Source: Chloroflexota bacterium (GTDB taxonomy: Bacteria > Chloroflexota > Dehalococcoidia > UBA2979). From it: a stretch of DNA of 7,809 nucleotides. Positions 6,571 through 7,809 of the stretch are shown here, in pieces. The notes under the pieces were generated by a model, which saw only the letters and a program-made list of their open reading frames with translations, was not told the origin of the DNA and made no database searches. The stretch is from assembly GCA_002725365.1 (NCBI GenBank), contig PBOW01000088.1, forward strand, positions 1-7,809. The letters are read 5' to 3'. Within the stretch, counting starts at the first letter, position 1. The number at the start of each line of letters is the position of its first letter. Both the position numbers and the translations under genes were made by a program.

Positions 6571-6604
6571 CTGCGTACATCATCTAGTGGTAAAGGGATA
6601 AGTT

Positions 6605-7492
6605 ATGACTGTTAGTACTGCACTGCGACTGAGACAAATTTGCCTACTTGCTTATGACTTGGAGTGGACGTCGGGGATGTTGAGTGCCGCGTTCGACGCA
6701 CCTGTCGTGTTCCGTGATCCGAGGATGGCGGCTGGTGGTGATTTGACCAATACACATATTCGTTTGGGTGATACCTTCCTGGAAACCGTGTCTCCATCTG
6801 ATCACGCCTGGGCAAAATCCACGACGCAAACCAGATTATTGGAACGAAATGGTGATTGCGGCTACATGGCAATCGTCCAAGTGCCTGACGTTGCGTTAGC
6901 CTCCCAGACTATGTCCGTTCAAGGCTCGGGCACTGGTATCGTGGCCGGAAGTTGGAATATCTGTGACGGGGAGCCAGGGTCGGGGTTGGCGGGTGTTAAA
7001 TCAGGTCCTTATGAATTGGGAACTCCTCTGACAAAGCAGCCAGACAGCGTGTCTGGTGTTAATGTCCAATTTCACCCACGTGACTTTGGTACTTTGGCGG
7101 AAATACAGGAGAACTGGCCCGGACAGGACTCGTTTCCTCAAAACAAAGGAACGTATTATCCGGCTGGGAATACATGGCAAAATGATGTTGATTCAAGACC
7201 TCATGGTGGAGTGACCACTGGTTTTGCGGCAGTGGAAATTGCTTGTAGGGATATAGATCCTGCAGAAATTTGCTTGCGCTGGGTCAATGGTTTAGGCGCT
7301 GGCTGCTCTTTAGTCCATGACGATCCGACCGCATTACAATTGGCCGATTTCCAAACCATGCGTTTCGTCGAATCTCGAAATGGGCGCACAGGTGTGATAG
7401 GCGTAGATCTATGGGAAGCGCCCGGAAGGCGGAAATTTGACTCACTGGAAATATGTGGAGTGAAGTGGCGAACTGTACCGTATCCAGTCTAG
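6605..7492 (+). CDS. VOC superfamily (glyoxalase-like) two-module protein
   Basis: 295 aa cytosolic protein of the vicinal-oxygen-chelate fold, which uses paired beta-alpha-beta-beta-beta modules to hold a metal and a substrate with adjacent oxygens. The N-terminal half starts with LRLRQICLLAYDLEWTSGMLSAAF and continues to HIRLGDTFLETVSP (E60 at the metal-ligand strand). The middle has VQFHPRDFGTLAEI with H157 at the start of the second module. The C-terminal half has TTGFAAVEIACRDIDPAEICLRWVNGLG and ends in MRFVESRNGRTGVIGVDLW. The first-strand His usual in active members (as in HxxLxxxD) is replaced by Q11/C13, so the metal site may be incomplete. AAGGGA 6 nt before the ATG supports the start. 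Placement between an ADP-ribosylglycohydrolase-fold enzyme and an enolase-superfamily enzyme suggests small-molecule catabolism. Dioxygenase, isomerase or lyase activity cannot be separated from sequence. Confidence 0.78.
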   Translation: MTVSTALRLRQICLLAYDLEWTSGMLSAAFDAPVVFRDPRMAAGGDLTNTHIRLGDTFLETVSPSDHAWAKSTTQTRLLERNGDCGYMAIVQVPDVALASQTMSVQGSGTGIVAGSWNICDGEPGSGLAGVKSGPYELGTPLTKQPDSVSGVNVQFHPRDFGTLAEIQENWPGQDSFPQNKGTYYPAGNTWQNDVDSRPHGGVTTGFAAVEIACRDIDPAEICLRWVNGLGAGCSLVHDDPTALQLADFQTMRFVESRNGRTGVIGVDLWEAPGRRKFDSLEICGVKWRTVPYPV

Positions 7493-7498
7493 GCCTAG
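7489..7498. other. Palindrome holding the stop of a convergent gene pair
   Basis: CTAGGCCTAG is a perfect 10-bp palindrome between two convergent genes. It contains the TAG stop of the VOC gene (7490-7492) and ends one base before the stop of the enolase-superfamily gene (7499-7501, minus strand). The intergenic gap is 6 bp, so no separate terminator can fit and the two transcripts must overlap at their 3' ends. Confidence 0.6.
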
Positions 7499-7809
7499 CT
7501 ACTCCACGATGAATGCTTCCAACGCCTGAGGATCAAGTTCCAATCCCAGACCTGGTCGATCCGGGAGTGAGATAGTTCCGTTTTCTGGTATGACTGGCTC
7601 TCTATATAGTTTAGCGAGTTCTTCAGCTGGGACAGTGAATTCCTCGGAAAACTCGTGAGGTCTAACCGCATTGGTAACAGTCGAATAGAGGTGAAGACTT
7701 GCCATGGAATTTGCGCCGACACTTGGACTATGCGGCATAACGATTTTGTTATGAATTGCTGCCATTTCATACACTCTGATCATTTCAGACAAACCGCCCA
7801 CATTTGTAA
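7499..7809 (-). CDS. Mandelate racemase/muconate lactonizing enzyme family protein (C-terminal end)
   Basis: Only the last 102 residues are in the window; the frame stays open through base 7809, so the start is to the right. A GTG at 7801 is internal, since the preceding codons read TN and the family motif runs TNVGGLSEM. Enolase-superfamily marks are VGGLSEMIRVYEMAAIHNKIVMPHSP (the G-G-x-T/S-E strand and following helix, then the His of the last barrel strand) and the closing ISLPDRPGLGLELDPQAL typical of sugar-acid dehydratases and related members. These enzymes abstract a proton alpha to a carboxylate with Mg2+ in the cytosol, in degradation of sugar acids or aromatic lactone intermediates. 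The metal-ligand and Lys/His catalytic residues lie outside the window, so the subgroup cannot be assigned. Confidence 0.87.
   Translation of the reverse strand, partial: TNVGGLSEMIRVYEMAAIHNKIVMPHSPSVGANSMASLHLYSTVTNAVRPHEFSEEFTVPAEELAKLYREPVIPENGTISLPDRPGLGLELDPQALEAFIVE

Noticed and set aside
7495..7770. Second minus-strand frame of 91 codons at the right edge.
   Set aside because: It is out of frame with the enolase-superfamily C-terminus, which has clear family motifs.

Overview
The window is ordinary bacterial chromosome with mid-range base composition (about half G+C by eye). It shows no phage, transposon, CRISPR or RNA gene. It carries nine protein genes, two of them cut by the window edges, and coding density is high. 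The gene mix (Old Yellow Enzyme flavin reductase, alpha/beta hydrolase, ADP-ribosylglycohydrolase-fold protein, two-module VOC protein, enolase-superfamily enzyme) resembles catabolic accessory regions of uncultured, probably marine, free-living bacteria. I cannot fix the phylum: a gammaproteobacterium or a SAR202-like Chloroflexota would both fit.

Left part (1-1348, minus strand): the left edge cuts a zinc ABC-transporter substrate-binding lipoprotein (ZnuA type) inside a long His/Asp-rich loop built from near-identical 51-bp tandem repeats. Upstream of it lie three palindromes with a shared TGAGA...TCTCA core, which look like operators for a Fur-family regulator, most likely Zur. Behind them on the same strand is a DinB/YfiT-fold protein.

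Middle part (1464-5002): a membrane acyltransferase-3 protein resembling MdoC/OpgC and a four-helix small membrane protein lie in tandem on the plus strand. They converge on an Old Yellow Enzyme on the minus strand. Divergent from that enzyme is an alpha/beta hydrolase whose nucleophile elbow carries Cys instead of Ser.

Right part (5009-7809): an ADP-ribosylglycohydrolase-family protein with an unusual N-terminal extension (minus), a VOC/glyoxalase-like protein (plus), and the C-terminal end of a mandelate racemase/muconate lactonizing-type enzyme (minus) cut by the right edge. From 2718 onward every gene alternates strand. Convergent neighbours are only 6-13 bp apart and divergent neighbours share 94-192 bp promoter regions, so regulation must be through paired divergent promoters rather than operons.

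No clearly new defence or mobile system is visible. The observations most worth following are the three-palindrome operator region with the repeat-built metal loop, the Cys-nucleophile hydrolase, and the ADP-ribosylglycohydrolase with its extra N-terminal domain.
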